The notes: a model not told the origin generated them from the letters alone. 64,000 bases of DNA from Flavobacterium chilense (GCF_001602525.1 NZ_LSYT01000007.1:1-64000), one strand, 5' to 3'; positions 16,624 to 26,503 are shown, numbered from the stretch's first letter. Numbers and translations are program-made.

Positions 16624-17520
16624 CTAGGAGTTTTTTAAAACCCAATTATAGAGTTTTATAAACATTTGTTCCTGCTGTTGTTGAGAGGCTCCTTCGCCAC
16701 CATGTCCTGCATTGGCTAAAATAAAAAAATCTGTATTTATCTCTTTTTCAATTAAAAGATTATGCATCAATTCAGATTGTTCAAGAGGTATAAATGTATC
16801 TTTTTCTCCATGGATAAAGAAAGTTGGTTTATAGTTATTTGAATAAAAAGGGCTGTATTTTTTATAAGATTCAGGTATGGTACCAGTCTCATTCCAATTA
16901 ATGCCTGTCATAGAATTAATCATTTGAGGAATATTGTTATCAAATGATTGAAATTCATCTAGTTTTGTCGGGCCGCCATAAGATATTACCGCAGAAACCT
17001 GATTTAGAAAATCATATTTGTAAGCATATAACATGCTGAGATGTGCACCAGCACTAAAACCATATATTACAAAGCTATTTTTACGAATATTCCAGTTTTC
17101 TGAATTTTCAGTAATTTTTGTTAATGCAGAACCTATATCGTCCATCATGTCCTTGCAGGTTATGTCTTTATTGTTGGCTAATCTGTAATTTATATTCAGG
17201 ACGTTAAATCCACTTTGTATAAAAAGCGTAGGATCAATATCGTTTTTATCTCCCTCTATCCATCCTCCGCCATGTATACAGATAAGCAACGGAGTGCTGG
17301 ATGTTCTGCCTTTTTGTAAATAGATATCCATTTTTTGCAAAGAGTTCTTTCCATAAGAATAATTGAGCAATTTTACAGAGTCTGTTTTAGAAACCGCAGC
17401 TGTATCATCTGTGTCTTCTTTAGCACATGAAATTATAAAAACGGAGAATAGAGAAACGAGAATAAAGGTTCTGTAAAATTGACCGATGCATTTTTTTATT
17501 AAAACCCGGCTTTGAATCAT
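16624..17520 (-). CDS. Alpha/beta hydrolase (esterase/lipase), lipoprotein
   Basis: The 298-residue protein has a basic N-terminus and a lipoprotein signal ending in IISCAK (Cys at about 32). The hydrolase domain has the oxyanion motif HGGGW, the nucleophile elbow GFSAGAH, the acid in HGEKDTFIP and the catalytic His in NAGHGGEG. It belongs with the hormone-sensitive-lipase/carboxylesterase-like enzymes. It probably cleaves an ester at the cell envelope; the substrate is unknown. The first 20 residues are long for a signal peptide, so a start at a later Met is conceivable, but none lies before the hydrophobic stretch. Confidence 0.85.
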   Translation of the reverse strand: MIQSRVLIKKCIGQFYRTFILVSLFSVFIISCAKEDTDDTAAVSKTDSVKLLNYSYGKNSLQKMDIYLQKGRTSSTPLLICIHGGGWIEGDKNDIDPTLFIQSGFNVLNINYRLANNKDITCKDMMDDIGSALTKITENSENWNIRKNSFVIYGFSAGAHLSMLYAYKYDFLNQVSAVISYGGPTKLDEFQSFDNNIPQMINSMTGINWNETGTIPESYKKYSPFYSNNYKPTFFIHGEKDTFIPLEQSELMHNLLIEKEINTDFFILANAGHGGEGASQQQQEQMFIKLYNWVLKNS

Positions 17521-17753
17521 AATAGTTTTTATATAACGTAAGCTGTAAAAGTATAAAAAATACTACAAAACAAAATTTATTTTTTGAAAGATTTTTCTTT
17601 TAATAAGAATGGGTTTTGCGCATAAATGAAAACGAAAACATAATAAATCTTTTGGTTTTTATAGGTTAGTATTATATTCTCTAGTTTTTAGAAGTAGAAA
17701 TAAAGAATAAAAAATGATTGTAAAAGAATACATTGCTATTGTTTCCTGACCAA
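17521..17753. other. Gene-free AT-rich stretch upstream of the esterase gene
   Basis: I see no gene and no clear hairpin. It should hold the esterase promoter on the minus strand. Confidence 0.4.
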
Positions 17754-17794
17754 TAAAAAAGGGATGTCAAAAAAATTGAAATCCCTTTTTTTAT
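17754..17794 (-). terminator. Terminator of the MlaE/MlaF-type operon
   Basis: AAAAAAGGGAT and ATCCCTTTTTT form the stem around a roughly 17-nt loop, with a T tail on the minus strand. Confidence 0.65.
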
Positions 17795-17826
17795 TTTTAA
17801 AACCCTTAAAGAATCTACTCCATGAG

Positions 17827-18588
17827 TTATCCTTTTAAATAAGCTTCTCTTACTTTTTTGAACAGGTTAGAAGAGTAAACAAATTTGACAATATCTTTGT
17901 TGTCTGTTCTAAAGATTTCTTCTTTAGTTCCTTGCCAGGCTTTTAGACCTTTTTTCAGGAAAACAATATTCTCGCCAATTTCCATTACAGAATTCATATC
18001 ATGCGTATTAATTACAGTTGTGATATTGTATTCTTCGGTAATTTCTTTAATCAAATTATCAATCAAAGTAGACGTGTTTGGATCTAAACCTGAATTCGGT
18101 TCGTCACAAAATAAATATTTTGGATTATTTACAATAGCTCTTGCAATTGCAACACGTTTCTGCATTCCTCCTGAAATCTCTGATGGCAGTTTTTTATGTG
18201 CGTCAACTAGATTCACTCTTTCTAAAACAAAATCGACCCTTTCCTTAATTATTGCTTTATTTGAGTTGGTAAACATTTTTAATGGAAAAGCGACATTTTC
18301 TTCAACAGTCATAGAATCAAATAGTGCACTTCCCTGAAAAACCATTCCAATTTCAGTTCGTAGTTCTCTTTTTTCTTCTGGTGTTAAATCAGAATAAACT
18401 CTTCCGTCAAATTCAATAGTACCAGAATCTGGCGTGTGAATTCCTAACAGCGTTTTTAATAAAACCGTTTTTCCCGATCCACTTTGCCCAATAATCAAGT
18501 TGGTTTTTCCAGTTTCAAAAACGGTCGAAACACCTTTTAAAACTTTACTGTCACCAAATGATTTCTCTATGTTTTTTACTTCGATCAT
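17827..18588 (-). CDS. MlaF/Mkl-type ABC transporter ATP-binding protein
   Basis: The 253-residue ATPase has Walker A GQSGSGKT, the Q-loop, the signature SGGMQKRVAIARA (the SGGMxKR variant is typical of MlaF-type lipid transporters) and Walker B YLFCDEPNSGLD. It powers the permease encoded just upstream; together they form an inner-membrane MCE-type phospholipid transport complex. The ATG overlaps the permease stop codon (TAATG), so translation is coupled. The MCE substrate-binding protein is not encoded here. Confidence 0.92.
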   Translation of the reverse strand: MIEVKNIEKSFGDSKVLKGVSTVFETGKTNLIIGQSGSGKTVLLKTLLGIHTPDSGTIEFDGRVYSDLTPEEKRELRTEIGMVFQGSALFDSMTVEENVAFPLKMFTNSNKAIIKERVDFVLERVNLVDAHKKLPSEISGGMQKRVAIARAIVNNPKYLFCDEPNSGLDPNTSTLIDNLIKEITEEYNITTVINTHDMNSVMEIGENIVFLKKGLKAWQGTKEEIFRTDNKDIVKFVYSSNLFKKVREAYLKG

Positions 18589-19334
18589 TATCCTAATAAT
18601 AATTGAGTTAATATATAATTAAAAAGAATAATGCAAACAGAAGTCCATACAAACGATACTGTACTTGCTTTACCCACTTCTAATGCTCCACCTTTCATGT
18701 AATATCCGTGAAAAGATGGAATTGTTGCTAATAACATAGCGAAAATCAGGGTTTTAATAAAAGCGTATGTAATATGAAAAGGAATAAATTCCATTTGAGC
18801 ACCCTGAATAAAGTCCTGACTTGTAGAGAATCCTCCGTATGCACAAGCAAGCCATCCGCCAAAAATTCCTAAAAACATACTAATTCCAATTACGAAAGGA
18901 TACATTAATAAGGCTATTATTTTTGGAAAAACAAGATAGTTTAACGAATTAACCCCCATAACTTCTAAAGCATCAATTTGCTCTGTTACACGCATTGTTC
19001 CAATACTAGAAGTGATGTAAGATCCCATTTTTCCGGCCATAATTACCGAAATAAAAGTAGGGGCAAACTCCAGAATTACAGATTGACGTGTAGCAAAACC
19101 AATTAAATATTTTGGAATTAAAGGGTTTGTTAGATTTAGTGCAGTTTGAATCGCTACAACTCCTCCTATGAAAAAAGAGATAAAGCAAACAATACCAAGA
19201 GAGTCTATTATCAGATCATCGATTTCTTTGAAAATCAATTTTTTCATAACAGGCCATTTGGTCTGTTTATTAAAAATTTCTTTCAGCATTAAAAAATATC
19301 TTCCTATTTGAGATATATAACGAATTAACATCAT
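18588..19334 (-). CDS. MlaE-type ABC transporter permease
   Basis: The 248-residue membrane protein has five or six hydrophobic helices and the MlaE family block MAGKMGSYITSSIGTMRVTEQIDALEVMG. An N-terminal amphipathic helix (IGRYFLMLKEIF) is also characteristic. It is the transmembrane part of a lipid ABC transporter whose ATPase gene overlaps its stop codon. Two Met codons occur at the start (MMLIR); either may be used. Confidence 0.92.
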   Translation of the reverse strand: MMLIRYISQIGRYFLMLKEIFNKQTKWPVMKKLIFKEIDDLIIDSLGIVCFISFFIGGVVAIQTALNLTNPLIPKYLIGFATRQSVILEFAPTFISVIMAGKMGSYITSSIGTMRVTEQIDALEVMGVNSLNYLVFPKIIALLMYPFVIGISMFLGIFGGWLACAYGGFSTSQDFIQGAQMEFIPFHITYAFIKTLIFAMLLATIPSFHGYYMKGGALEVGKASTVSFVWTSVCIILFNYILTQLLLG

Positions 19335-19414
19335 AGTTTTTGAAATATTGGCTAAGGTAAAAAGAAGTTACGAGTTTTGGGTTATGAGACACAGTTTTTC
19401 GGTTTTTTTACCAA

Positions 19415-20263
19415 TCAAATTAACTTTTGTTTCATTTTCTGAAAACGGTAATTTCTAATAAATTTAGCTTGTTCGGGGGTAACTAATAAAGGAGTTTTGG
19501 CTTTTTTTGCTTTCCAGAATCCTCTTATATAATCAAAAAACAACAAAGGCTTTTTTTTCATCATTGCCAGTTTGGCTGATGCGATTGCTGTAATCCAGAA
19601 ACCGTATCCCAGAGTAAAAAAAGCTTCTCCTTGTTTATAACGTGCAGTCTTATTGTAATTTGCACCAGTTGGTTTTAAATGCTTTACATGTAAAGAAGAG
19701 TCTGTGACTATTTTCCAATCGTAATATTTACAAAGTAATTCGTCTACGGTATCCCAGCCCATAGCAGGTTTTAAACCGCCAATTTGCTGAAAAGTTGCTG
19801 CACGATATGCTTTTAGTGCACCGCGAATGTGATCTTTATCGGTTAGATTTTCTAAAATCCAGTCACCATTTTTTTCGATATAACAAAATCCGCCAGCCAT
19901 TCCAATTTTTGGATCAGACTCAAAATGTTTGATGATGGTTTCAAAATAATTGGGAGGAAAAATTAAGTCTCCGTCGATCTTTACAATAATATCATAATTA
20001 GAATCCAGGGTTTCAAAACCTTTTTGAAATGCCTGAATCACTTTGCTTCCCGGTAAATGAATCGCATCTGAAGTTTTGTTTACAACAGAAATATATGGAT
20101 TTTCTTTTGCGAAACTCAATACAACTTCTTCTGTCTTATCGGTCGAATTGTCGTTTACCACTACAACTTTTGATGGCAAAACAGTCTGAGAAACCAAAGA
20201 CTGTAAAGTCAGGCCAATTAAATCTTGTTCGTTATGCGCGGGAATGACGATATAGTATTTCAT
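19415..20263 (-). CDS. Glycosyltransferase family 2
   Basis: The 282-residue GT-A enzyme starts with IVIPAHNEQDLIGLTLQSL. It has the nucleotide-binding VVVNDNSTDKT and the DXD-like metal site KIDGDLIFP, followed by AGGFCYIEKNGDW. There are no transmembrane helices, so it acts in the cytoplasm or at the membrane surface. The acceptor is unknown. A methyltransferase gene lies 90 bp upstream on the same strand, which suggests joint work on a surface glycan. Confidence 0.9.
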   Translation of the reverse strand: MKYYIVIPAHNEQDLIGLTLQSLVSQTVLPSKVVVVNDNSTDKTEEVVLSFAKENPYISVVNKTSDAIHLPGSKVIQAFQKGFETLDSNYDIIVKIDGDLIFPPNYFETIIKHFESDPKIGMAGGFCYIEKNGDWILENLTDKDHIRGALKAYRAATFQQIGGLKPAMGWDTVDELLCKYYDWKIVTDSSLHVKHLKPTGANYNKTARYKQGEAFFTLGYGFWITAIASAKLAMMKKKPLLFFDYIRGFWKAKKAKTPLLVTPEQAKFIRNYRFQKMKQKLI

Positions 20264-20351
20264 TTTAAGAATTTTAGATTTTAGGTTTTAGATTCTAGAT
20301 TGTTTGGAAGTCATCTAAAAATCAAAAATTTAAAATCGTTAATCTGCAATC
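20264..20351. repeat. Imperfect inverted repeat of TTTTAGATT-type units
   Basis: Tandem units ATTTTAGATTTTAGGTTTTAG on the left face TCTAAAAATCAAAAATTTAA on the right. It resembles the heptamer hairpins at 22498 and 61352. Confidence 0.5.
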
Positions 20352-20879
20352 TTAGTTCTTAACTTTTTCGGCAGCAACAATATAATATCTCGGGGTAAAA
20401 TATCGTAATAAAGGTCTAAGTCCAAACTTTTTTACCGGATGTGTAAATTGTAAACGATCCGTTATTTTCCATCCTGTTTTTTCTAAAAGCCAGTCTAACT
20501 GCCAGTCTTCAAATTCATGATAATGTCTGTCCCACATATCTGTTTTAGAACGATATGCTGGTGAAAACCATAAACGTAACGGAATTGAAATTAACAATTT
20601 ATCACATTTTACATTTTCTAAAATCGTATATGGATTTAATAAGTGTTCGAAAATTTCAAATGCTGTAAAAACAGTATAATCTTCTGTTTGTAAAGCCGTT
20701 TGATCGTTGTCTAAGTCTTCGCCTTTAGTGTTTTTTACCGTATAACCATTTTCTTCCATTATCTTAGAAAATGGATTTGGTACACCAAAATCAAAAATGG
20801 TTTCTGATGTGTTAACGTGCTTTTGTAAAAACTCTAAGGTAAGTTTGAATCTTTTATTCGGAAATGTTTTTTCGTACAT
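20352..20879 (-). CDS. Class I SAM-dependent methyltransferase
   Basis: The protein has about 175 residues. Its SAM-binding part is IFDFGVPNPFSKIMEENGY, with an atypical motif I lacking the GxGxG pattern, then FTAFEIFEHLLNPYTILEN, the motif II/III region. The open frame extends seven codons upstream (20900), but MYEKTFPNKRF is the natural start. The short length and degenerate motif I resemble small methyltransferases near glycosyltransferases. The target is unknown. Confidence 0.75.
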   Translation of the reverse strand: MYEKTFPNKRFKLTLEFLQKHVNTSETIFDFGVPNPFSKIMEENGYTVKNTKGEDLDNDQTALQTEDYTVFTAFEIFEHLLNPYTILENVKCDKLLISIPLRLWFSPAYRSKTDMWDRHYHEFEDWQLDWLLEKTGWKITDRLQFTHPVKKFGLRPLLRYFTPRYYIVAAEKVKN

Positions 20880-20989
20880 TATATATGTTTTAAGCAACAA
20901 AGGCGCAAATATACAAAGTTATCTCCTTTCTTGTTTTTTTAATTGGAATGAAAATAGAAGTGTTTTTTTTGAAAAAAGTTTGGAATGAA

Positions 20990-21140
20990 TTTCTCGCAAA
21001 GACGCGAAGTCGCAAAGTTTTGAAAAAAAATAACCATATAAGTGATGTAAGATATTTTAAGTTTTTTACTTAATTGAACTTATATCACTTTTATGGTTTA
21101 ATAAACTTTGCGACTTCGCGTTTTTGCGAAATTATTTCAC
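20990..21140. repeat. About 150-bp imperfect palindrome of the GCAAAG family
   Basis: TTTCTCGCAAAGACGCGAAG with TCGCAAAGTTTT on the left faces AAACTTTGCGACTTCGCG with TTTTTGCGAAA on the right. Inside, ACCATATAAGTGAT faces ATCACTTTTATGGT. The whole block can fold into one long hairpin. It separates the methyltransferase leader from the end of the KAS III-like gene. Confidence 0.75.
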
Positions 21141-21162
21141 TCAAGATTGTATAAAAACTTTT

Positions 21163-22221
21163 TTAGTAGCGATAAACAAAAGCATTAATATTCATTCCGG
21201 CTCCAACCGAAGCAAAAATAACAACATCACCTTTGTTGATTTCGTGGTTTTCAATTTTTCCCTGAAGAATCAAATCATATAAAGTAGGTACGGTTGCAAC
21301 ACTGCTGTTTCCTAAATCATGAATACTCATTGGCATAATGTTTTTAGGAGCAGTTTTGTCATATAGTTTATAAAAACGTTCGATGATAGCTTCGTCCATT
21401 TTTTCGTTTGCCTGATGGATTAGGATTTTTTTGACTTCGTCAATGGCAATACCACTTTTATCCAAACAACTTTTCATAGCGCATGGTACGTTGCTTAACG
21501 CAAATTCGTAAATTTTACGTCCATACATTTTGATGTATTTAATATCGGGATCTAAATCAGGATTATATGATTTTCCAAAGTAAAGGAAATTAGCTTCTTC
21601 ATTAGCATAAGTGGCGCTTTCATAAGAAAGTAAACCTGCATCATCTGTTGAAGCTTCCAGAATTGAAACTCCGGCTCCATCAGAATAAATCATAGAATCA
21701 CGGTCATGATCGTCTACAACTCTTGATAAGGTCTCGGCTCCAATTACCATAACTCTTTTTGCCATTCCGGATTTGATGAAAGCATTCGCTTGTAAAACAC
21801 CTTCGATCCATCCCGGACATCCAAAAAGAATATCATATGCTACACATTTTGGGTTTTTAATGCCTAATTTGTTTTTAACACGAGTAGCTAAACTTGGTAA
21901 AATATCCGTTTGATGTGTTCCAGTTTTTACGTCACCAAAGTTGTGAGCAAAAATAATGTAATCTAAAGTTTCGGCATCGATTCCTGCATTTGCAATTGCT
22001 TTTTGAGCTGCAAAAAAAGCCAGATCAGATGCTGTGTATTCCGGTTCAGCATAACGACGGTTTTGAATTCCGGTAATGCCTTTAAATTTTTTAATTACAA
22101 CTTCATTCGGGTAACCAAAAGGAGTTCCATCTTCATTCAAAAAAATATGTTTGTCAAAGTCTGTATTTTTTACTTCTAAACCCGGGATATAACTCCCAAT
22201 ACCAATGATTTTTATTTTCAT
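21163..22221 (-). CDS. 3-oxoacyl-ACP synthase III (KAS III) family protein
   Basis: The 352-residue thiolase-fold enzyme has the catalytic triad of FabH relatives: C135 in ILFGCPGWIEG, His in ILIHQANEKM and Asn in HDLGNSSVATVPT. It condenses an acyl-CoA or acyl-ACP with malonyl-ACP or carries out a related acyl transfer. It is somewhat longer than FabH (about 330), with an N-terminal insertion around FLNEDGTPFGYPNE. That points to a specialised family member rather than the housekeeping fabH. No fab genes are adjacent. The true substrate is unknown. Confidence 0.85.
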   Translation of the reverse strand: MKIKIIGIGSYIPGLEVKNTDFDKHIFLNEDGTPFGYPNEVVIKKFKGITGIQNRRYAEPEYTASDLAFFAAQKAIANAGIDAETLDYIIFAHNFGDVKTGTHQTDILPSLATRVKNKLGIKNPKCVAYDILFGCPGWIEGVLQANAFIKSGMAKRVMVIGAETLSRVVDDHDRDSMIYSDGAGVSILEASTDDAGLLSYESATYANEEANFLYFGKSYNPDLDPDIKYIKMYGRKIYEFALSNVPCAMKSCLDKSGIAIDEVKKILIHQANEKMDEAIIERFYKLYDKTAPKNIMPMSIHDLGNSSVATVPTLYDLILQGKIENHEINKGDVVIFASVGAGMNINAFVYRY

Positions 22222-22497
22222 TTTTCCTTAATTATCCGATAAATTTATTGCTAAAGTATAAATAAAATCATGATAACTATCATAAAAAATACTATGCATG
22301 CATATAATTATGAAATAACAATTTTTTAGTTGATATATTGGTTATCTTCTAATGATTTTTTGATTTTTCCGAGATTTCAAACGTTTGAGATTGATTTAAG
22401 AGTTTGCTTTTATTTCGCTCATGTATTTTGAAATGTTATAAAAATAAATAAAACTAAAAGGAATGTTATAAAAAGAAAAAGTGTCTTCTTTTTAAAG
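22222..22497. other. Gene-free stretch upstream of the KAS III-like gene
   Basis: There is no gene here. The AT-rich bases near 22280-22310 (ATGCATGCATAT) contain a short alternating palindrome of unknown meaning. Confidence 0.4.
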
Positions 22498-22553
22498 TTT
22501 CAGGTTTCAGGTTTCACGTTATGTAGGAACCTGAAACCTGAAACCTGAAACAA
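22498..22553. repeat. Heptamer inverted repeat (TTTCAGG/CCTGAAA)
   Basis: Tandem TTTCAGG units on the left and three CCTGAAA units on the right form a perfect hairpin around a loop containing ACGTTATGTAGG. A second copy is at 61352-61425. Confidence 0.85.
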
Positions 22554-22565
22554 AAATCAAAAAAC

Positions 22566-22602
22566 AAACCCGACATGTTTTTAAAAACTTGTCGGGTTTT
22601 GT
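22566..22602 (-). terminator. Intrinsic terminator of gcvP
   Basis: AACCCGACA(TG) and CTTGTCGGGTT form the stem, with a T tail on the minus strand, 20 bp after the gcvP stop. Confidence 0.85.
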
Positions 22603-22623
22603 ATGTATAGAAAAACTTATTTT

Positions 22624-25473
22624 TTAGTTTTCCATGTAAGCTTCAATAGGAGCACAGCTGCAAACTAAGTTTCTGTCACCATATGCATCATCTACACGAC
22701 GAACAGATGGCCAGAATTTATTGTCAGCGATGTAATCTAACGGGTAAGCTGCTTTTTCTCTCGTATAAGGGAAATTCCAAGAATCTGTAGTTAACATTGC
22801 CAATGTGTGAGGTGCATTTTTCAATACATTGTTTTTATCATCAGCAGTTGCAGCTTCAATTTCTTTTCTGATTGAAATAAGTGCATCACAAAAACGATCT
22901 AATTCTGCTAAATCTTCAGATTCAGTAGGTTCGATCATTAAAGTTCCAGCAACCGGGAAAGAAACTGTAGGAGCGTGGAAACCGTAATCCATCAAACGTT
23001 TTGCGATATCACCCACTTCGATTCCGTTTTCTTTAAACGCACGGCAATCTAAAATCATTTCGTGAGCCGCTCTTCCGCATTCTCCGGTATAAAGAATTGG
23101 GTAGTGTCCTTCGAAACGCGCTTTCATGTAGTTAGCATTTAAAATCGCATGTTCTGTAGCACTTTTTAATCCTTCAGCCCCCATCATTGTGATGTAACCG
23201 TAAGAAATTAAACATACTAAAGCAGATCCGTAAGGTGCAGATGAAATAGCTGTGATAGCTTGTTCACCGCCTACTTTTAAGATTGGGTTTGTTGGTAAAA
23301 ATGGAACCAGTTTTTCATTTACACAAATTGGTCCAACTCCAGGTCCACCACCACCGTGAGGAATAGCGAATGTTTTGTGTAAGTTTAAGTGACAAACGTC
23401 AGCACCAATTGTAGCAGGATTTGTTAATCCAACTTGCGCGTTCATGTTTGCACCATCCATATATACTAATCCGCCATTGTCGTGGATTAATTTCGTGATT
23501 TCAATAATTGAAGATTCGTAAACTCCGTGAGTAGAAGGATACGTTACCATTAAACAAGATAAATCATCTTTATGTTCAATCGCTTTTTCTCTTAAATCTT
23601 CTACATCAATATTTCCTTCCGGAGTCGTTTTAGTAACAATAATTTTCATTCCGGCCATAGCTGCAGAAGCAGGATTTGTTCCGTGAGCTGATGAAGGAAT
23701 TAAACATACATTACGGTGACCTTCGTTTCTTGACAAATGATAAGCACGAATAGCCATTAAACCTGCATATTCTCCCTGCGCTCCAGAGTTAGGCTGTAAT
23801 GTAGTTCCTGCAAATCCAGTAATTACATTTAATTGCTCTTCTAATTTTTTAAGCATCGTGATATAACCTTCAGCTTGTTCAACTGGTGCAAAAGGGTGAA
23901 TGCTGTTCCAGTTTGGCATTGATAGAGGCAACATTTCTGAAGCTGCGTTTAATTTCATTGTACAAGAACCTAATGAAATCATCGAGTGATTCAACGATAA
24001 ATCTTTGCGTTCTAATTTTTTGATGTAACGCATCAACTGACTTTCTGAATGATGATTGTTGAAAACATCATGTGTTAAGAAAGACGACGTTCTTTCTAAT
24101 GAAGCTGGTAATTGACTAGTTTCAGTTAATTCAGAAACAGAAACAGTTTCTTTTCCTAAAGCTTCAGCAAAAATGGCAATAATTTGGTTGATGTCAGCAA
24201 TCGAAGTTGTTTCGTTTAATGAAATCGAAACGGAGTCGGCATCTGGGTAGAAGAAGTTTACTTCGTTTTTCTCTGCAACTGCTTTTACTTTTTGAGCATC
24301 TGCTTTTACTAAAATAGTATCAAAGTAAGCTGTATTAGTTTGGAAAACTCCTAGTTTGTTTAAAGCTTCAGCAGTAGTAACCGCTGATGCATGAACTTTG
24401 TTTGCAATATATTGTAATCCTTTTGGTCCGTGATAAACCGCATACATTCCGGCCATAACCGCTAGTAAAACCTGAGCGGTACAAATGTTTGAAGTTGCTT
24501 TTTCACGTTTAATGTGTTGCTCACGAGTTCCTAAAGCCATACGTAAAGCACGGTTTCCGTTTACATCAATTGAAACTCCAATAATACGACCTGGCATAGA
24601 TCGTTTGTATTCATCTTTAGTTGCAAAAAACGCAGCATGAGGACCACCATAACCCATTGGTACACCAAAACGCTGTGTAGTTCCAACCACTACTGCAGCT
24701 CCCATTTCTCCCGGAGAAGTTAAAGCAGCTAATGATAAAATATCAGCAGCAAAGGCAACTTTGATTTCGTTTTCTTTTGCTTTGGCAACAAAAGCACTGT
24801 AATCGTTTACTTGACCATATTTTCCCGGGTATTGTAAAATAGCTCCAAAGAATTCATTCGAAAAATCAAATGTTTCGTGGTTTCCAACAACTAATTCAAT
24901 TCCAATTGGAGTCGAACGTGTCTGAAGTACAGATAAAGTCTGAGGTAAAATTTCTTCAGAAACGAAGAATTTATGTGTATTGTTTTTCTTTTGATCTCTT
25001 GTACGAACATCAAATAATAACGCCATAGCTTCTGCAGCAGCAGTTCCTTCATCCAATAAAGAAGCATTGGCAATTTCCATTCCTGTTAACTCGATAACAG
25101 TAGTCTGGAAATTTAAAATAGCTTCAAGACGACCTTGAGCAATTTCTGCCTGGTAAGGCGTGTAAGCAGTGTACCATCCCGGGTTTTCGAAGATATTTCT
25201 CTGAATTGGAGCCGGAACAATAGTGGGATGATAACCCAAACCAATATATGATTTGAATACTTTATTTTTCTTTCCTAATTGTTGAATATGATTTGCAAAT
25301 TCATACTCTGTCATTGCAGGATCCAGGTTTAAAGGCGCTTTTAAACGAATATCGTCCGGAAGGGTTTCATAAACAAGTTGTTCAATAGATTCAACACCAA
25401 TGGTTTGTAACATGTGTTGAAGATCTGTTTCTCTTGGACCAATGTGTCTTAAAGCAAAAGCATCTGTTTTCAT
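22624..25473 (-). CDS. gcvP: Glycine dehydrogenase (decarboxylating), P protein of the glycine cleavage system
   Basis: The 949-residue protein has the full length of the single-chain P protein. Both halves (about 1-440 and 450-949) have the aminotransferase-like fold; the C-terminal half carries the PLP lysine in NLHKTFAIPHGGGGPG (around residue 700). It decarboxylates glycine and passes the aminomethyl group to lipoyl GcvH. gcvT and gcvH are not adjacent. CAAAAGTA at 25499-25506 reads TACTTTTG on the minus strand, a possible -7 element. I see no glycine riboswitch in its short leader. Confidence 0.97.
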   Translation of the reverse strand: MKTDAFALRHIGPRETDLQHMLQTIGVESIEQLVYETLPDDIRLKAPLNLDPAMTEYEFANHIQQLGKKNKVFKSYIGLGYHPTIVPAPIQRNIFENPGWYTAYTPYQAEIAQGRLEAILNFQTTVIELTGMEIANASLLDEGTAAAEAMALLFDVRTRDQKKNNTHKFFVSEEILPQTLSVLQTRSTPIGIELVVGNHETFDFSNEFFGAILQYPGKYGQVNDYSAFVAKAKENEIKVAFAADILSLAALTSPGEMGAAVVVGTTQRFGVPMGYGGPHAAFFATKDEYKRSMPGRIIGVSIDVNGNRALRMALGTREQHIKREKATSNICTAQVLLAVMAGMYAVYHGPKGLQYIANKVHASAVTTAEALNKLGVFQTNTAYFDTILVKADAQKVKAVAEKNEVNFFYPDADSVSISLNETTSIADINQIIAIFAEALGKETVSVSELTETSQLPASLERTSSFLTHDVFNNHHSESQLMRYIKKLERKDLSLNHSMISLGSCTMKLNAASEMLPLSMPNWNSIHPFAPVEQAEGYITMLKKLEEQLNVITGFAGTTLQPNSGAQGEYAGLMAIRAYHLSRNEGHRNVCLIPSSAHGTNPASAAMAGMKIIVTKTTPEGNIDVEDLREKAIEHKDDLSCLMVTYPSTHGVYESSIIEITKLIHDNGGLVYMDGANMNAQVGLTNPATIGADVCHLNLHKTFAIPHGGGGPGVGPICVNEKLVPFLPTNPILKVGGEQAITAISSAPYGSALVCLISYGYITMMGAEGLKSATEHAILNANYMKARFEGHYPILYTGECGRAAHEMILDCRAFKENGIEVGDIAKRLMDYGFHAPTVSFPVAGTLMIEPTESEDLAELDRFCDALISIRKEIEAATADDKNNVLKNAPHTLAMLTTDSWNFPYTREKAAYPLDYIADNKFWPSVRRVDDAYGDRNLVCSCAPIEAYMEN

Positions 25474-25696
25474 TTGTAGTAGTCTAGTTTTTAAAGATCA
25501 AAAGTAATTTGCCGGGTGTTTTTATTTGAGTTAATCTCATGCTACACAAGGTTTATTACATTTTATAGTAAATGTGTTGTTTTTTTGTGGCGCAAAATTA
25601 AGTATTATTAATAATTTAATAGGTATTTTTAACTTCAATTTTTATCAATTTTATAACTAAAGAGTTGATTTGTTACCAATTGATTAGATTTGAGGG

Positions 25697-26503
25697 ATGA
25701 AGCTTCTAAAACAAATTTTCGATTTTTATTTAAACAGCAGCATTCACGTGGCTTTATCATGTTATGCTTTGGTTAGGATAACGTTTTATTTTTTTCATAT
25801 TCAATATGATGAGCCAATGGCTTTGTTTGTTTTTTTTGGAACAATTATAGGCTATAATTTTGTAAAATATGATGCTTTGGTTCGTGTTAAAAGAAAACCG
25901 GTTGGCAATCAGTTAAAAATTATTGCTGTACTAAGTTTTATTTCATTGTTTGCAGCAGGATATTATTTTTTTCAGTTAAAACGAATTACTCAAATTGTTT
26001 CGTTTGCCATATTTGCAGTTACGGCATTGTATACACTTCCGTTTTTTCCAAATCGTAAAAATGCCAGGAACTGGGCTGGCGTTAAAATTTATATTGTTGC
26101 ACTTTGCTGGGTTGGGGCCACTTTGGTCCTGCCGTATATAAATGCCGAAATTCCGTTTACTGCTAACTTTTTTATCAAATGTATTCAGCGTTTTGTCCTG
26201 GTTTTTGTTTTGATTTTAGTTTTTGAGATTTTAGATTTGGCTAATGATGATCCGCATTTAAAAACAGTACCACAAACCATAGGTGTAAAACGAACAAAAA
26301 TTTTAGGATTCTTGCTTTTAGTTCCGTTTTGGATCGTTGGTATTTTAACCTTTAGTATTCATGACCTCATTATAAATCTTATTATGGTTGTGATGTTGAT
26401 GTTGTTTATATTATTTGCCAATCAGGAGCGCTCTAAGTATTATACTTCTTTTTGGGTAGAAAGTGTACCCATTTTCTGGTGGCTAATGATGGTGTTTTTC
26501 TAA
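25697..26503 (+). CDS. UbiA-like polytopic membrane protein
   Basis: The 268-residue protein has about eight hydrophobic helices. The loop after helix 2 holds IGYNFVKYDALVRVKRK and a later loop EILDLANDDPHLKTVPQTIG. These resemble the two Asp-rich motifs of UbiA prenyltransferases (NDxxD and DxxxD, with the KTVP/KTLP that follows), though the first is degenerate. It may be a divergent prenyltransferase or a non-catalytic relative. It is monocistronic and divergent from gcvP. The fold call is moderately sure and activity is unknown. Confidence 0.55.
   Translation: MKLLKQIFDFYLNSSIHVALSCYALVRITFYFFHIQYDEPMALFVFFGTIIGYNFVKYDALVRVKRKPVGNQLKIIAVLSFISLFAAGYYFFQLKRITQIVSFAIFAVTALYTLPFFPNRKNARNWAGVKIYIVALCWVGATLVLPYINAEIPFTANFFIKCIQRFVLVFVLILVFEILDLANDDPHLKTVPQTIGVKRTKILGFLLLVPFWIVGILTFSIHDLIINLIMVVMLMLFILFANQERSKYYTSFWVESVPIFWWLMMVFF

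Noticed and set aside
22280..22310. Alternating ATGCATGC palindrome as an operator of the KAS III-like gene
   Set aside because: It is short and low in complexity and has no second copy.
25474..25696. Glycine riboswitch upstream of gcvP
   Set aside because: None of the conserved GGAGAG-type paired aptamers is present in the short leader.
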